DNA from: Agrobacterium fabrum str. C58
GTDB lineage: Bacteria > Pseudomonadota > Alphaproteobacteria > Rhizobiales > Rhizobiaceae
Reading direction: 5' to 3'
Length of the DNA stretch: 64,000 nucleotides
Assembly (NCBI RefSeq): GCF_000092025.1
Contig: NC_003064.2
Coordinates: 186,001 to 250,000 of the forward strand
Positions 45,905-55,105 of the stretch are shown in pieces. Positions within the stretch are counted from its first letter, which is position 1; each line of letters begins with the position of its first letter. The translations under genes and the position numbers were made by a program. The notes beneath the pieces were generated by a model. That model did not search any database, was not told the origin of the DNA, and was given only the letters and a program-made list of their open reading frames with translations.

Positions 45905-46622
45905 AATCAAGAACGTTCGTAAGAATTACGGACCGCTGGAAGTTCTCAAGGGCGTTTCGCTCGATGTCGAGAAAGGCGAGATCGTCACCATCATCGGGCG
46001 CAGCGGATCGGGAAAAAGCACGCTCCTGAGATGCATCAATGCGCTCGAAACAATCAATTCGGGCGAGATCCTGCTCGAGGGACAGCCCGTCTCCGCTAAC
46101 ATGGATGGTCTCCGACAGATGCGGCAGAAGGTTGGCATCGTCTTCCAAGCCTTCAATCTCTTCCCGCACATGACGATCGAGAAAAACGTCACGCTTGCGC
46201 CGGTCCTGACTGGAAGGACCGACAAGCGCGGGGCAAGGGAACTTGCCCTCTCGGTTCTCGAACGCGTCGGCCTTGCCGACAAGCTGAAGGCCTATCCGGA
46301 GCAGCTCTCCGGCGGGCAGCAGCAGCGCGTTGCGATTGCCCGCTGTCTGGCAATGTCGCCTCACCTGATGCTCTTCGACGAAGTAACTTCGGCACTCGAT
46401 CCGGAACTTGTCGGTGAGGTGCTGAAGGTGATGGAGGAAATGGCGGCGCAGGGCATGACCATGGTTCTCGTCACCCATGAGATGAGCTTCGCCCGCAATG
46501 TCGCGACGAAACTGGTCTTCATGCACCAAGGACGCGTCTGGGAGCAGGGCGACCCAAAGAGGCTTTTCGCCGATCCGCAAACACCGGAACTCAAGAGTTT
46601 CATCGGTCACCACGCGCGGTGA
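45891..46622 (+). CDS. Polar amino-acid ABC transporter ATPase
   Basis: 243 residues, GGAGG before the ATG. Walker A GRSGSGKST, signature LSGGQQQR, Walker B LMLFDEVTSALD and the H-loop THEM are complete, and the length is that of GlnQ/HisP-type subunits. It overlaps the second permease and is followed by the binding-protein gene. Confidence 0.95.
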   Translation: MALVEIKNVRKNYGPLEVLKGVSLDVEKGEIVTIIGRSGSGKSTLLRCINALETINSGEILLEGQPVSANMDGLRQMRQKVGIVFQAFNLFPHMTIEKNVTLAPVLTGRTDKRGARELALSVLERVGLADKLKAYPEQLSGGQQQRVAIARCLAMSPHLMLFDEVTSALDPELVGEVLKVMEEMAAQGMTMVLVTHEMSFARNVATKLVFMHQGRVWEQGDPKRLFADPQTPELKSFIGHHAR

Positions 46623-46661
46623 CCGGTCGAGAGAATTTAAGCGCAACAAAAGGGGAATAAC

Positions 46662-47441
46662 ATGAAACTATTCAAGCGCATTATCGCTGCGGCCACCATT
46701 GCCGCGGCTCTTTCCGCTCCGGCTTTTGCTGATACGCTGGCTGACGTCACATCGAACGGCAAGCTTCGCGTTGGTGTTCTGCTGGATGCGGCACCGTGGG
46801 GTTACAAGGATGCGGAAGGCAAGGACACCGGGCTCGATGTTGAACTCGCACGCATAATGGCCAAGGATCTCAATGCTGAGCTGGAAATCGTGCCGCTGAC
46901 CGGTGCAAGCCGCATTCCGAGCCTGCTCGCCGACAAGGTCGACGTTCTCATCGCCGCCGCTGGTGCAACACCGGAGCGCGCCCAGCAGGTCATGTTTTCG
47001 CAGCCCTACGCCGCTGTCAGCCTCGGCGTTTTCGGTGGTGATGGCGAGAAGATTGATGATGTCTCCGGCCTTGCCGGCAAGCAGATCGCCGTCGCCAAGG
47101 GCTCCACCCTCGACACATGGCTGACCGACAACGCACCCGAGGTAAAGCTCGTTCGCTTCGAAGACACGCCATCCGCGATTGCCGCGTTCTTGGCCGGACA
47201 GGCTGATTATTTTGCTGAAAACAGCGCGATCGCGGTCAAGGTGGCAGACGACAATCCAGGAAAGAACGTCGCCATAGTCTACCGCATCCGCCTGTCGCCG
47301 GCACATGTCGGCGTGAAGCAGGGCGAGCAGAACTTCCTGAACTGGATCAACACCTTTCTGTTTTTCCATAACATGAACGGTGATCTCGCTAAACTGCAGA
47401 TGACCTTCTTCAAGGAAAAGCAGACCCTCCCGCATATGTGA
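46662..47441 (+). CDS. Polar amino-acid-binding periplasmic protein
   Basis: 259 residues with signal peptide cleaved near FADTLAD; AGGGGA precedes the ATG. The mature fold shows VTSNGKLRVGVLLDAAPWGYKD in parts, GLDVELARIMAKDL and ASRIPSLLADKVDVLIA, the SBP_bac_3 pattern. The usual ligand arginine/aspartate pair is not obvious, so the ligand may differ from the common L-amino acids. It is the solute receptor of the importer encoded at 44576-46622. Confidence 0.93.
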   Translation: MKLFKRIIAAATIAAALSAPAFADTLADVTSNGKLRVGVLLDAAPWGYKDAEGKDTGLDVELARIMAKDLNAELEIVPLTGASRIPSLLADKVDVLIAAAGATPERAQQVMFSQPYAAVSLGVFGGDGEKIDDVSGLAGKQIAVAKGSTLDTWLTDNAPEVKLVRFEDTPSAIAAFLAGQADYFAENSAIAVKVADDNPGKNVAIVYRIRLSPAHVGVKQGEQNFLNWINTFLFFHNMNGDLAKLQMTFFKEKQTLPHM

Positions 47442-47468
47442 TCTGAATAAAACCGGGGCTCGCCGGAA

Positions 47469-47481
47469 GGCGGGTCCCGCC
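47469..47481. other. Small intercistronic hairpin
   Basis: GGCGGG-T-CCCGCC lies in the 94-base gap between the binding-protein gene and the deacylase gene. Stacked GC pairs without a T run suggest an mRNA-stability element that keeps binding-protein levels high, as often seen in importer operons, not a full terminator. Confidence 0.4.
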
Positions 47482-47535
47482 CAGAATTGAGATTTAGAAC
47501 GCGCAGGATGAAACCAGCGCACCATAAGGTGTTTC

Positions 47536-48543
47536 ATGCATACTGGATTATTCCATTCGATCGACTTCAATGCTGAGGGCAAGCAATTCGGCTGGTTATC
47601 TGCGCCATTCTCGGTCGATCGTTCTCCATATTTTCATGTCCGGACACCCATATGCACGATCCGCAACGGTGACGGTCCGTCGATCCTGCTGATGGCGGGA
47701 AACCATGGCGACGAGTATGAGGGGGAGATAAATCTCAAGCGTCTCATCCGCAGCATCGAGCCTGCCGACATTACCGGCAGGCTGACGATCATACCATTCG
47801 CAAACATGCCGGCCGTCATGGCCGCACGCCGCTGCTCGCCGCTCGACGGCGGAAATCTCAACCGCGCCTTTCCGGGTAGCATGGAAGGCAATCCGACCAG
47901 CCGAATTGCGAATTTCCTCGAGCGCGAACTCTTCCCCGGCTACGATATCGTCTTCGACATGCATTCAGGTGGAACCTCGATGGCGCATCTGGCGACCGGG
48001 CTGATCGAGGAAAACGACGATCCGGAGCGGCATGCCAAGGCTGTGGCACTCCTCAACGCGCTCGGCATGCCCTACGCATTCATCGCCCGGAATGGCATCG
48101 ATGCACCGACTTCGATGGCTGCTGTAGCCAGAGCAGGAGCAATCGGCATCAGCGGTGAATTTGGCGGCGGTGGGAGCGTGACGCCGGAGACAATGTCGAT
48201 CACAGCGCTTGCGATCAACAATCTCTTGATCGCCTCGGGTATGGCCACGAAACCCCTTCTGCCCAGCAAGTCAAAGTCGCAAAAGACCCGGTTGCTTAGC
48301 CTCAACTCTCATGACCAGGCGATCTACGCCACGCGTACAGGCTGGTTCGAACCAGCCGTTGATATCGGCATCGAAGTCCAGGCCGGAGATATTGCCGGCT
48401 GGTATCATAATTTCGAGCAGCTTACGGAGACGGAAGAGGAGTTGCGGTTCGCAGTTCCCGGCGTTGTGATCTCCAGGCGCCTGCATACGCAAAGTCAAAA
48501 CGGCGATTGCCTGATTCAGGTCGGCAGACTAATCAGAGACTAA
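47536..48543 (+). CDS. Succinylglutamate desuccinylase/aspartoacylase-family deacylase (DoeB-like)
   Basis: 335 residues. The M14-like zinc site is present: NHGDEYEGE gives His and Glu ligands and FDMHSGG the second histidine. GNLNRAFPGS binds the substrate carboxylate. The organisation matches N-alpha-acetyl-diaminobutyrate deacetylase (DoeB/EutE) of ectoine breakdown, but the other ectoine genes (ectoine hydrolase, the Ehu binding protein) are not here, so another N-acyl amino acid is likely. It belongs to the importer operon. Confidence 0.88.
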   Translation: MHTGLFHSIDFNAEGKQFGWLSAPFSVDRSPYFHVRTPICTIRNGDGPSILLMAGNHGDEYEGEINLKRLIRSIEPADITGRLTIIPFANMPAVMAARRCSPLDGGNLNRAFPGSMEGNPTSRIANFLERELFPGYDIVFDMHSGGTSMAHLATGLIEENDDPERHAKAVALLNALGMPYAFIARNGIDAPTSMAAVARAGAIGISGEFGGGGSVTPETMSITALAINNLLIASGMATKPLLPSKSKSQKTRLLSLNSHDQAIYATRTGWFEPAVDIGIEVQAGDIAGWYHNFEQLTETEEELRFAVPGVVISRRLHTQSQNGDCLIQVGRLIRD

Positions 48544-48566
48544 GGGTTGATGCAAAGCGGGGCGAG

Positions 48567-49679
48567 ATGATGCGTATGGCTAAGGCGGCAGAGAACGAGA
48601 CCGGGGGCATCATCTACGACGAGGTGGTGCGTATTCCGGCCCGGTCGCCGCGGGCCGCCGCCACTGCTCTGTTAGAAGACAATGCGCCGCTCGAAACGGC
48701 CAGCATCGGTGATGTTGCTCGCCTTGCAGGGGTCGCGCCGATCACGGTGTCTAGGGCGTTGCGCAATCCGGAAAAGGTAAGCGCGGAAAAGCGCGCCCGG
48801 ATTGAGGCTGCCGTCGAGCGTACCGGGTACAGGGTCAACCCCTTCGCCAGTGCGTTGAAAAGCGGCCGTTCGAATGTCGTCATGGCCTTTGCGTCCAATA
48901 TGTTCAGCGAGCAGTTCGCGCTTGCTCTGCATGCCTGCGCGAATGTGCTTGAGGAAGCCGGCTATCTTTTCCTCGTGGGTCAGACATCCTACTCATATGA
49001 TCGCGAAACGGCGGCGATCCGCTCGCTTCAGGCCCTCAAGCCCGCAGCAGTGATGTTTACCGGTGTCATCGAACTCGAACAAAACCGCGAAACACTTCGC
49101 AACCTCGGTATTCCGATCATGGAGACATGGGCGTTTCCGCGTGATCCCATCGACATGCTTGTTGGTTTTTCGAATACCGAAGCTGGCCGACTAGCGGCGG
49201 AGGCTCTCGCGGATGGCGGGTACAAAAAGGTTGGCTTTATTGGTAGAAGGGGAGGGCGTGGCGCCCTTCGCCTCAAGGGTTTTCGCGATAGTTGCAGGGA
49301 TTTGGGGCTCGAATTCGTTGGAGAATTCCTTAGCGATGAGGTCGCCGGCCCCTCGGACGGGCGACGCTGCCTGTCCACGCTTCTGGAAAGCGGAGCGAGC
49401 GTGGACGCGGTCTTCTGCGCAAATGACCTCCTTGCATTGGGAACCCTGATGGAGGCTCGTCGCCGTAAGCTTTCCATTCCCAAGGATTTCGGTGTTATCG
49501 GCTTCGGTGAGAGTGACATTGCCGCCGAAATACCCCCCGGTCTGACGACTGTCGGAATAGATAGCGCCCAACTGGGAAAGATCGTAGGCGAAATGCTGTT
49601 AAATCGTTTGTCGAAGGGCGAGATCGCCGCTCCAATTCGACGTGTAGACCTATTGGTCACGCATCGAGGAAGCGTATAA
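48567..49679 (+). CDS. LacI-family transcriptional repressor
   Basis: 370 residues from the ATG at 48567 (GGGGCGAG upstream); an ATG at 48576 is possible and the frame extends to 48507 inside the deacylase gene. An unusual 40-residue leader precedes the DNA-binding segment SIGDVARLAGVAPITVSRALRNPEKVS. The C-terminal sugar-binding-protein fold follows with VGFSNTEAGRLAAEAL and AVFCANDLLALG. The GntR/PurR-like operator repeats at 43235-43285 lie upstream of the operon that this gene closes, so autoregulated repression of the whole unit is likely. Confidence 0.92.
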   Translation: MMRMAKAAENETGGIIYDEVVRIPARSPRAAATALLEDNAPLETASIGDVARLAGVAPITVSRALRNPEKVSAEKRARIEAAVERTGYRVNPFASALKSGRSNVVMAFASNMFSEQFALALHACANVLEEAGYLFLVGQTSYSYDRETAAIRSLQALKPAAVMFTGVIELEQNRETLRNLGIPIMETWAFPRDPIDMLVGFSNTEAGRLAAEALADGGYKKVGFIGRRGGRGALRLKGFRDSCRDLGLEFVGEFLSDEVAGPSDGRRCLSTLLESGASVDAVFCANDLLALGTLMEARRRKLSIPKDFGVIGFGESDIAAEIPPGLTTVGIDSAQLGKIVGEMLLNRLSKGEIAAPIRRVDLLVTHRGSV

Positions 49680-50264
49680 GCAATTTGAACTGTTAGATTT
49701 TCAGTCGGATATCGAGTGTTGCCTGTTCGATTCCAGTCAAGAGCGAAGACTGCGACCGCCTTGCGCCTTCATCTCAGTCATTGTTTGCGGACGCTATTGA
49801 CCAGAAACGGGACGTTTGCACAACAGCTGATAAACGGCTGCCAAACCTGCGGAGAATGGCCGGTCCGATCGGACCTGAAATGATTAGTATCGCCACCCAC
49901 CCTGTGACGTCGCTGAAATCGGTTTCTCTCGAATTGAACCATTCGGTCCTCCGACCGTTCAAGAGGTACCACGAACTAAGGGCTGCTCAATTCAATGACG
50001 GACGAAGGCGGTAGCTGCGACCTCGATAGGGTGATCATCAGCATGTCATTGACCATCTTAAGGTTGAGTATAAACCGGAAATACATTCATGCGGTGTGAT
50101 CGATGATTTCGGCGAGGCACCGACGCCGGCGGTAAAGAGTTCGCGGTCAGTCATGGCCAAGCGTCCAAAATTCCAATACACGCTTCGTTGGGTTGACGAT
50201 GCCTGAGCCGGGGCGGCTGCCTGGAGGCCCGCTCCCACCACAGGAATCCCCCCGGTATAAATCC
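49680..50264. other. Intergenic region, possible relics only
   Basis: About 585 bases without a supportable gene. A rightward frame ending near 50206 (VEYKPEIHSCGVIDDFGEAP followed by KRPKFQYTLRWVDDA) has protein-like composition but no start signal and no recognisable family. Other frames are short. Confidence 0.4.
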
Positions 50265-51296
50265 TCAAGCGCCGTGCGGAAGGAACACGCCCCGGAAGCG
50301 CATCTTCCCGGTGGATAGCCGCTCATATGCCTCGGTTGCCTGCTCGAGGGCGAAGGTCTCGACAATCGGCTTGACCTTGCCCTTGGCGGCGAGATCGAGG
50401 ATTTCGGCGAGATAGTGCTGTCCGCCATGCGTGGACCCAACCACGCGTTGGCGCATCATGTGGAACGGCTTGCCGTCGGACGGGATCGAGAACGGCTTGC
50501 TGAAGTCGAGCGCGCAAAGAACGATGCGCCCGTCAGGCCTTACGCCCGCCATCGCTTTTTCGGCGGTGTCGAAGTCGTTGGTCGTAACCAGAAGAACGTC
50601 CGCACCGCCGGCCTCCAATAACTCTTTGCCATCGGCGACGACGATGTCTGCACCAAGATCGGTGGCCAACTTGTGCTTGTCGGGTGAATGCGTGATCGCG
50701 ATGGTCTCAAACCCCAAGGCTTTGGAGAACTGCACGGCGACGTGCCCCAGCCCGCCGATGCCAAGTACCGCAATTCTGTCACCAGGTTTGGGCTCGGCGT
50801 CGCGCAAGCCGCTCCAGGTCGTGTAGCCTGCGCACATCATGGGTGCGGCATCCGTGTAGTCGAGCCCGTCGGGTAATAACACTGTGCCTTCAGCAGAGAT
50901 CGCGATGTACTCTGCGTGCCCGCCTTGCGTCGCGAACCCCGTTGTCCTGGGTGAATCGCAGTTCATGGCTGTCTGGCCGGTCAACGGACGGTTCTGGCGG
51001 CAGTAGGAGCATCGTCCACAAGAGGACTGCACCCAGGTGGTGCCGACCCGGTCTCCCACCTTGCGCGTATGAACGCCCGCGCCGACCTCGATGATCTCGC
51101 CGACAACCTCATGGCCGGGGGTCTGCGGATAGATGTCGCCACCGGCACCCTGCGTCGCCCACACGTCCGTGTAGCACATGCCGGAGGCGTGGATTTTAAC
51201 AAGGACAAGTCCTGGCTCTGCCTTCGGAACGGGAACCTCTTGAACCTCCCAAGGCTGGTTCGCCCCGGTCATGACAACAGCTTTCATCTTCATCAA
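50265..51296 (-). CDS. Zinc-dependent alcohol dehydrogenase (AdhP-like)
   Basis: 343 residues; the ATGs at 51296, 51293 and 51287 are all possible starts. Catalytic zinc ligands lie in SGMCYTD and PGHEVVG, the structural zinc cysteines in CGRCSYCRQNRPLTGQTAMNC, of which three or four are conserved, and the NAD loop in GIGGLGHVAVQ. This is the pattern of the class that oxidises primary alcohols such as ethanol. It faces a LysR gene across 150 bases, which likely controls it. Confidence 0.92.
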   Translation of the reverse strand: MMKMKAVVMTGANQPWEVQEVPVPKAEPGLVLVKIHASGMCYTDVWATQGAGGDIYPQTPGHEVVGEIIEVGAGVHTRKVGDRVGTTWVQSSCGRCSYCRQNRPLTGQTAMNCDSPRTTGFATQGGHAEYIAISAEGTVLLPDGLDYTDAAPMMCAGYTTWSGLRDAEPKPGDRIAVLGIGGLGHVAVQFSKALGFETIAITHSPDKHKLATDLGADIVVADGKELLEAGGADVLLVTTNDFDTAEKAMAGVRPDGRIVLCALDFSKPFSIPSDGKPFHMMRQRVVGSTHGGQHYLAEILDLAAKGKVKPIVETFALEQATEAYERLSTGKMRFRGVFLPHGA

Positions 51297-51444
51297 CTTT
51301 TCCTCTCTTCGGCGGGCCGATCGCTGGATAGGTGGTCTGGGGACCTGCCAGCGAACAGCAAGGAGCCTGGTCCCTCATGCTGCTCCCCTACGCTCAATCT
51401 ATGCCGCATTGACTATCTGAACAATCTGATCAATTCTTGATGTC

Positions 51445-52386
51445 ATGATGAAAGCAATTCACCAATCAAAGGGCAATGATCTGGCTGCCTTTTCCGCATT
51501 CCTGGCGGTAGCGACCCATCGCAGTTTTCGGAGCGCCGCTGACGAGCTCAACATGACGCCCTCGGCGATCAGCCATTCGATTAAGGTTCTCGAAGAGCGG
51601 TTGAATGTCCGCCTCTTCAACCGAACGACTCGCAGCGTCTCGTTGACGGAGGCGGGTGAACGCCTTGCGTCCAAACTCAAGCCGGCAATGGCTTCAATCG
51701 AAGAAGCCGTCCAGGAGTTGGAGGGAAATGGTCCCGTCCCCAGTGGCACGGTGCGGATCAATGCCAGCGAAGGGGCTATCCGCTTAGTACTGCGGCCGGT
51801 GCTTGCACCCTTCTTGCGCGAGTATCCTCAAGTCCATCTCGACATAGTCAGCGATGGCAGACTGAGTGACATCGTTGCTGATGGTTTCGATGCCGGCATC
51901 CGATTGGCGGAGGCAGTACCAAAAGACATGGTGGCCATCCCGGTGATGGGAGAGGTTCGCTTTGCGGCTGTTGCGTCGCCTGAGTACTTCGAGCGTCGCG
52001 GATATCCGCTCATACCGCAGGATTTACACAGCCACGATTGCATCCGCTTCCGGTTTGAAAGTGGAGCAATCTATCGTTGGGAATTTGAACGCATGGGCGC
52101 TTCAGAAAGAATCAACGTTTCCGGGCCTCTCACATTGAGTGACCAGCCGCTCATGGTGGAGGCTGCAATCGATGGGATAGGTATTGCTTTCGTGCCTGAC
52201 CATCTTGCGACGGAAGCACTCGAACACGGTCGCCTGGAGCGAGTTCTGGAAGACTGGTGTCCGGCGCTTCCAGGATTATGTCTTTATTACTCTGGGCGTC
52301 GCCACGTATCATCTGGCCTCAGAGCGCTGATCAACATGCTGACTCACCGCCCTATGATACCGAGATCGGGATCGACGCCTTGTTGA
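51445..52386 (+). CDS. LysR-family transcriptional regulator
   Basis: 313 residues; ATG at 51445 or the next codon. The DNA-binding domain reads [26 protein letters not shown] and [15 protein letters not shown]. The effector domain follows ([25 protein letters not shown] in parts). Related in pattern to the gene at 20378-21277. Divergent from the alcohol dehydrogenase gene at 50265-51296. Confidence 0.93.
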   Translation: MMKAIHQSKGNDLAAFSAFLAVATHRSFRSAADELNMTPSAISHSIKVLEERLNVRLFNRTTRSVSLTEAGERLASKLKPAMASIEEAVQELEGNGPVPSGTVRINASEGAIRLVLRPVLAPFLREYPQVHLDIVSDGRLSDIVADGFDAGIRLAEAVPKDMVAIPVMGEVRFAAVASPEYFERRGYPLIPQDLHSHDCIRFRFESGAIYRWEFERMGASERINVSGPLTLSDQPLMVEAAIDGIGIAFVPDHLATEALEHGRLERVLEDWCPALPGLCLYYSGRRHVSSGLRALINMLTHRPMIPRSGSTPC

Positions 52387-52500
52387 CTGTCAGGATAAGG
52401 CATCGAATTGCGCAATGCTGTCGATCCTGGCCAGCGCCACCAGATCAAAACTGAGCTCGATCTCGCAAGGCGGAACCGACGCTGGCGACTGCCGAGCTGA

Positions 52501-52665
52501 ACGGTCGCGTCGATTCTGAGCCTCCGTTCTGACGGGATTGCTGAAAACGGGCTGCCCTGCGGTGTCCAGCTTGTCGGGTCACCACGCGCGGACCGGAAAC
52601 CGCTCGAATTTGCGCGCTCCTATGAGGAGGCCGCCAACATCAGGACCGGCAATGCCTTCGACTAA
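52501..52665 (+). pseudogene. Amidase C-terminal remnant
   Basis: After a stop at 52498-52500 the plus strand encodes ILSLRSDGIAENGLPCGVQLVG followed by FARSYEEAANIRTGNAFD and a stop at 52663-52665. NGLPxGVQLVG and the final helix are the C-terminus of amidase-signature enzymes (GatA/AtzF type). The remaining 400 or so residues, with the Ser-Ser-Lys centre, are absent upstream, so this is the tail of a lost gene. Confidence 0.75.
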
Positions 52666-52669
52666 ACAT

Positions 52670-53824
52670 CTAGATATCACGTCGCGGCGCCTGCGACCCT
52701 CGGTGAAGAGCCGTTACTGCAGCTAGAAGCCTGGCGACCTCGTTGCCGTCGATTGCCTCGATGCGATAGCGGTCATAGGGCGTACCGCCTGTCGTTTCTG
52801 CGGCGATCATCGCATTGACCACCGCCTCTTCTACGCTTTGCACCACGGCTTGATAGACCGGATCGAGCACATCGTCATTGACCATGACGATGCTCAACAG
52901 CGGTCCGGCTTTGTGGCGCATCGGATGGGGATTGGCAGTCGAGAAGGCTAGAAAAATGTCGCCGGAGTTACTTCCGCCTACTGTGCCGTTGCGGCCGATG
53001 CCGATCGCGCCGCGTCGCGCCAGCTTCTGCAATTGGTGCGGTGCGAGCGGCACGTCGGTGGCGATCACGACGATGATGGAGCCGCGCTCAGAAAGGTCTG
53101 GGTCGGTCTGTTGGAGGAGTTTGCCAACGGGTAAGCCGCCGATCGACAGCCAATCCCGTTGACCGTGGTTAGCCTGCACCAACGCCGCTACGGTAAATTC
53201 CTCACCACCGACGGCGATCCTTCGCGAGGCGGTGCCCGTGCCGCCCTTGAAGCCGTAGGCGATCATGCCCGTGCCACCGCCAACGCTACCCTCGGCGACT
53301 GGGCCGGTGTTCGCCCCGTTCAATGCCTCGAAAACGTGATCGACCGTTACATGCTGGCCATTGATGTCATTGAGTAAGCCGTCATAGGTTTCCGCCACCA
53401 CCGGCATGATCCACAATTGTTCATCGCCCTCGTAGGTCGCGCTATAGCGATCAATCATCCAGCGCGCGGCGCTATGATGGGCAATGCCAACGCTATGGGT
53501 GTTGGTAATCAGGACAGGGCCGACAAAGTAGCCTCCGTCGTCGATCCAGTGCGAGCCTGTCATCTCGCCATTTCCATTGAAACGATGGATTCCGGCAAAC
53601 ACCGGTACCGGCTCGCTTGCCGTCGCATGCGGCAGGATCGCTGTCACGCCGGTGCGCACTGGCAGTTTGCGGCCGGGGCGGGGCACCTCCTCCCGGATCG
53701 TCGAAACGCCGACATGGATGCCAGCTATGTCGGTTATGGCGTTAAGCGGCCCGGGCATGCCGTCGAAGGCAATGCCGAAGTCGCGCGCGCGTTTTTGGCA
53801 CGCTTTGTTCGTCTCGTTGATCAT
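52670..53824 (-). CDS. P1-family aminopeptidase (DmpA-like)
   Basis: 384 residues. The DmpA/L-aminopeptidase-D-esterase pattern is clear: N-terminal DFGIAFDGMPGPLNAITDIAGIHVG in parts, GSHWIDDGGYFVGPVLITNTHSVG in parts, and ERGSIIVVIATDVPL, where self-cleavage before the serine creates the N-terminal nucleophile. Such enzymes remove N-terminal D- or L-residues or hydrolyse small amides and esters. It is the last gene of the leftward importer operon, 28 bases after the DeoR gene. Confidence 0.92.
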   Translation of the reverse strand: MINETNKACQKRARDFGIAFDGMPGPLNAITDIAGIHVGVSTIREEVPRPGRKLPVRTGVTAILPHATASEPVPVFAGIHRFNGNGEMTGSHWIDDGGYFVGPVLITNTHSVGIAHHSAARWMIDRYSATYEGDEQLWIMPVVAETYDGLLNDINGQHVTVDHVFEALNGANTGPVAEGSVGGGTGMIAYGFKGGTGTASRRIAVGGEEFTVAALVQANHGQRDWLSIGGLPVGKLLQQTDPDLSERGSIIVVIATDVPLAPHQLQKLARRGAIGIGRNGTVGGSNSGDIFLAFSTANPHPMRHKAGPLLSIVMVNDDVLDPVYQAVVQSVEEAVVNAMIAAETTGGTPYDRYRIEAIDGNEVARLLAAVTALHRGSQAPRRDI

Positions 53825-53852
53825 TGCGTTCTCCGGTTTCCAGCCGTCTCTT

Positions 53853-54614
53853 TCAGCAAACAGTCAGCTTCACGCCACTGCTATCCAGGCTTTCCGTTAA
53901 ATCCTCACCCGGTGCTTTGTCGGTAACGACATGGGCAATGTCACGCCAAGGTGCATAGCGCGCCGGAAACAAGCGGTCGTGCTTGGAATGATCGGCGACC
54001 ACGATGGTTCGCGCTGCGCGGGAGACCATCGCGCTATAGACAGCACCACATTCGAGCAGGGCGTCCGAGGGGCCATCGGGACCCAGACCGCTGGCGCCAA
54101 GTATGGTGAAATCGGCATAGAAGGAATTGAGGAACGACACCGCGTGCGCACCGACGGTCGCGCCCTCGGTGGCGTGATAATCGCCGGGAAGCATGACCAC
54201 CTTGATGGTCGGATTGATGGCGAGCACGGTTGCCACGCCGAAGGAATGCGTGAGTACGGTGATGTTCTTCATCTCGACTGCGATGCGCCGTGCGGTGTGC
54301 ACTGTCGTCGAGCCGGAGCCGATCATCAGGACCTGAGCACCTTTCAGGATTTGCACAGCCGCTTTGGCGATCCGTTCGCGCTCGCCGACAAAGAGCGTAT
54401 GGCGCTCGGTGACCGAAGGCTCGGTGGAAAGCGAACGCACAGCACCGCCATAGGTGCGGTTGAGTAGGCCTTGTTCGGTCATCTCGTCGAGATCGCGCCG
54501 GATCGTCTCGGTTGAGACGTCGAGTCGCCGGGCGAGTTCCGCAACGCGCAGGCTCGGCGCTTGGTTGAGTTCAGTCAGGATACGCTCCTGGCGCACGCTT
54601 TTTGGTTTTTTCAT
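53853..54614 (-). CDS. DeoR-family transcriptional repressor
   Basis: 253 residues from the ATG at 54614, which has AGGAG upstream and overlaps the stop of the preceding gene as ATGA. The N-terminal winged helix reads LRVAELARRLDVSTETIRRDLDEM, followed by LLNRTYGGAV, and the C-terminal sugar-phosphate-isomerase-like sensor has MIGSGSTTVH and TIVVADHSKHDR. DeoR proteins usually sense a phosphorylated metabolite. A phosphotransferase in the same region (62297-63286) could make the inducer. Confidence 0.92.
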   Translation of the reverse strand: MKKPKSVRQERILTELNQAPSLRVAELARRLDVSTETIRRDLDEMTEQGLLNRTYGGAVRSLSTEPSVTERHTLFVGERERIAKAAVQILKGAQVLMIGSGSTTVHTARRIAVEMKNITVLTHSFGVATVLAINPTIKVVMLPGDYHATEGATVGAHAVSFLNSFYADFTILGASGLGPDGPSDALLECGAVYSAMVSRAARTIVVADHSKHDRLFPARYAPWRDIAHVVTDKAPGEDLTESLDSSGVKLTVC

Positions 54615-55105
54615 CGCTCCTGGCTCCCCTGGCTTGTACAAGTCTGCTCCGCCATCCACGCCCGGCCGCCGGCCATCGTGCCTGATTGTCCCAAACGAGG
54701 CGTATCCGCGCCGACGGCCGGCATTGGCAAGGTCAACGGTCGCGAGGCAGAAAGCAATGGCGTCGCCGCATTGCCGTTTGGCGGATGATTTTTTGTAACG
54801 TCACGCAAGGTCATGAGCTGCGCGGCTTCGCCATAGTCAGCCCAGGTGAGACCTGCGCGAGGCAGGTCCACCGGAGCGATGTCGATCGGCGGGTCTGCAT
54901 CGGACACCTCAAGCCAGACAGCGGTATCGGCGCGAACGAAACCCGGCCGAGTGAGGGACCAACTCAGTACGGCCTGTTTAGCGGCGAAACGGACCCCGGG
55001 GCTCTTGTCGAGGCAAAGGACTTCAGGTGCTTTCATCGGCCAAGTTGTGTCAGGAACGTTCCGGGCGAACAAGTCCAGGCTGCAGTCCATCCCCGATTGT
55101 CTCAT
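54611..55105 (-). CDS. Unrecognised protein coupled to isochorismatase and DeoR genes
   Basis: 164 residues. The gene overlaps the isochorismatase gene upstream and the DeoR gene downstream by ATGA on both sides, which is strong evidence that it is translated. The sequence starts MRQSGMDCSLDLFARNVPD, holds WLEVSDADPPIDIAPVDLP in the middle and a proline/alanine-rich end. No signal peptide, membrane segment or motif that I can name is present. Confidence 0.6.
   Translation of the reverse strand: MRQSGMDCSLDLFARNVPDTTWPMKAPEVLCLDKSPGVRFAAKQAVLSWSLTRPGFVRADTAVWLEVSDADPPIDIAPVDLPRAGLTWADYGEAAQLMTLRDVTKNHPPNGNAATPLLSASRPLTLPMPAVGADTPRLGQSGTMAGGRAWMAEQTCTSQGSQER

Noticed and set aside
45888..46649. 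253-residue leftward frame over the amino-acid ATPase gene
   Set aside because: It is the antisense of a complete ABC ATPase with all motifs and has no domain of its own.
46668..47582. 304-residue leftward frame over the binding-protein gene
   Set aside because: Antisense of a gene with a signal peptide and family pattern; no ribosome binding site or motif.
47536..48543. Naming the deacylase as ectoine pathway DoeB/EutE
   Set aside because: No ectoine hydrolase, diaminobutyrate aminotransferase or Ehu-type genes are nearby, so only the family is assigned.
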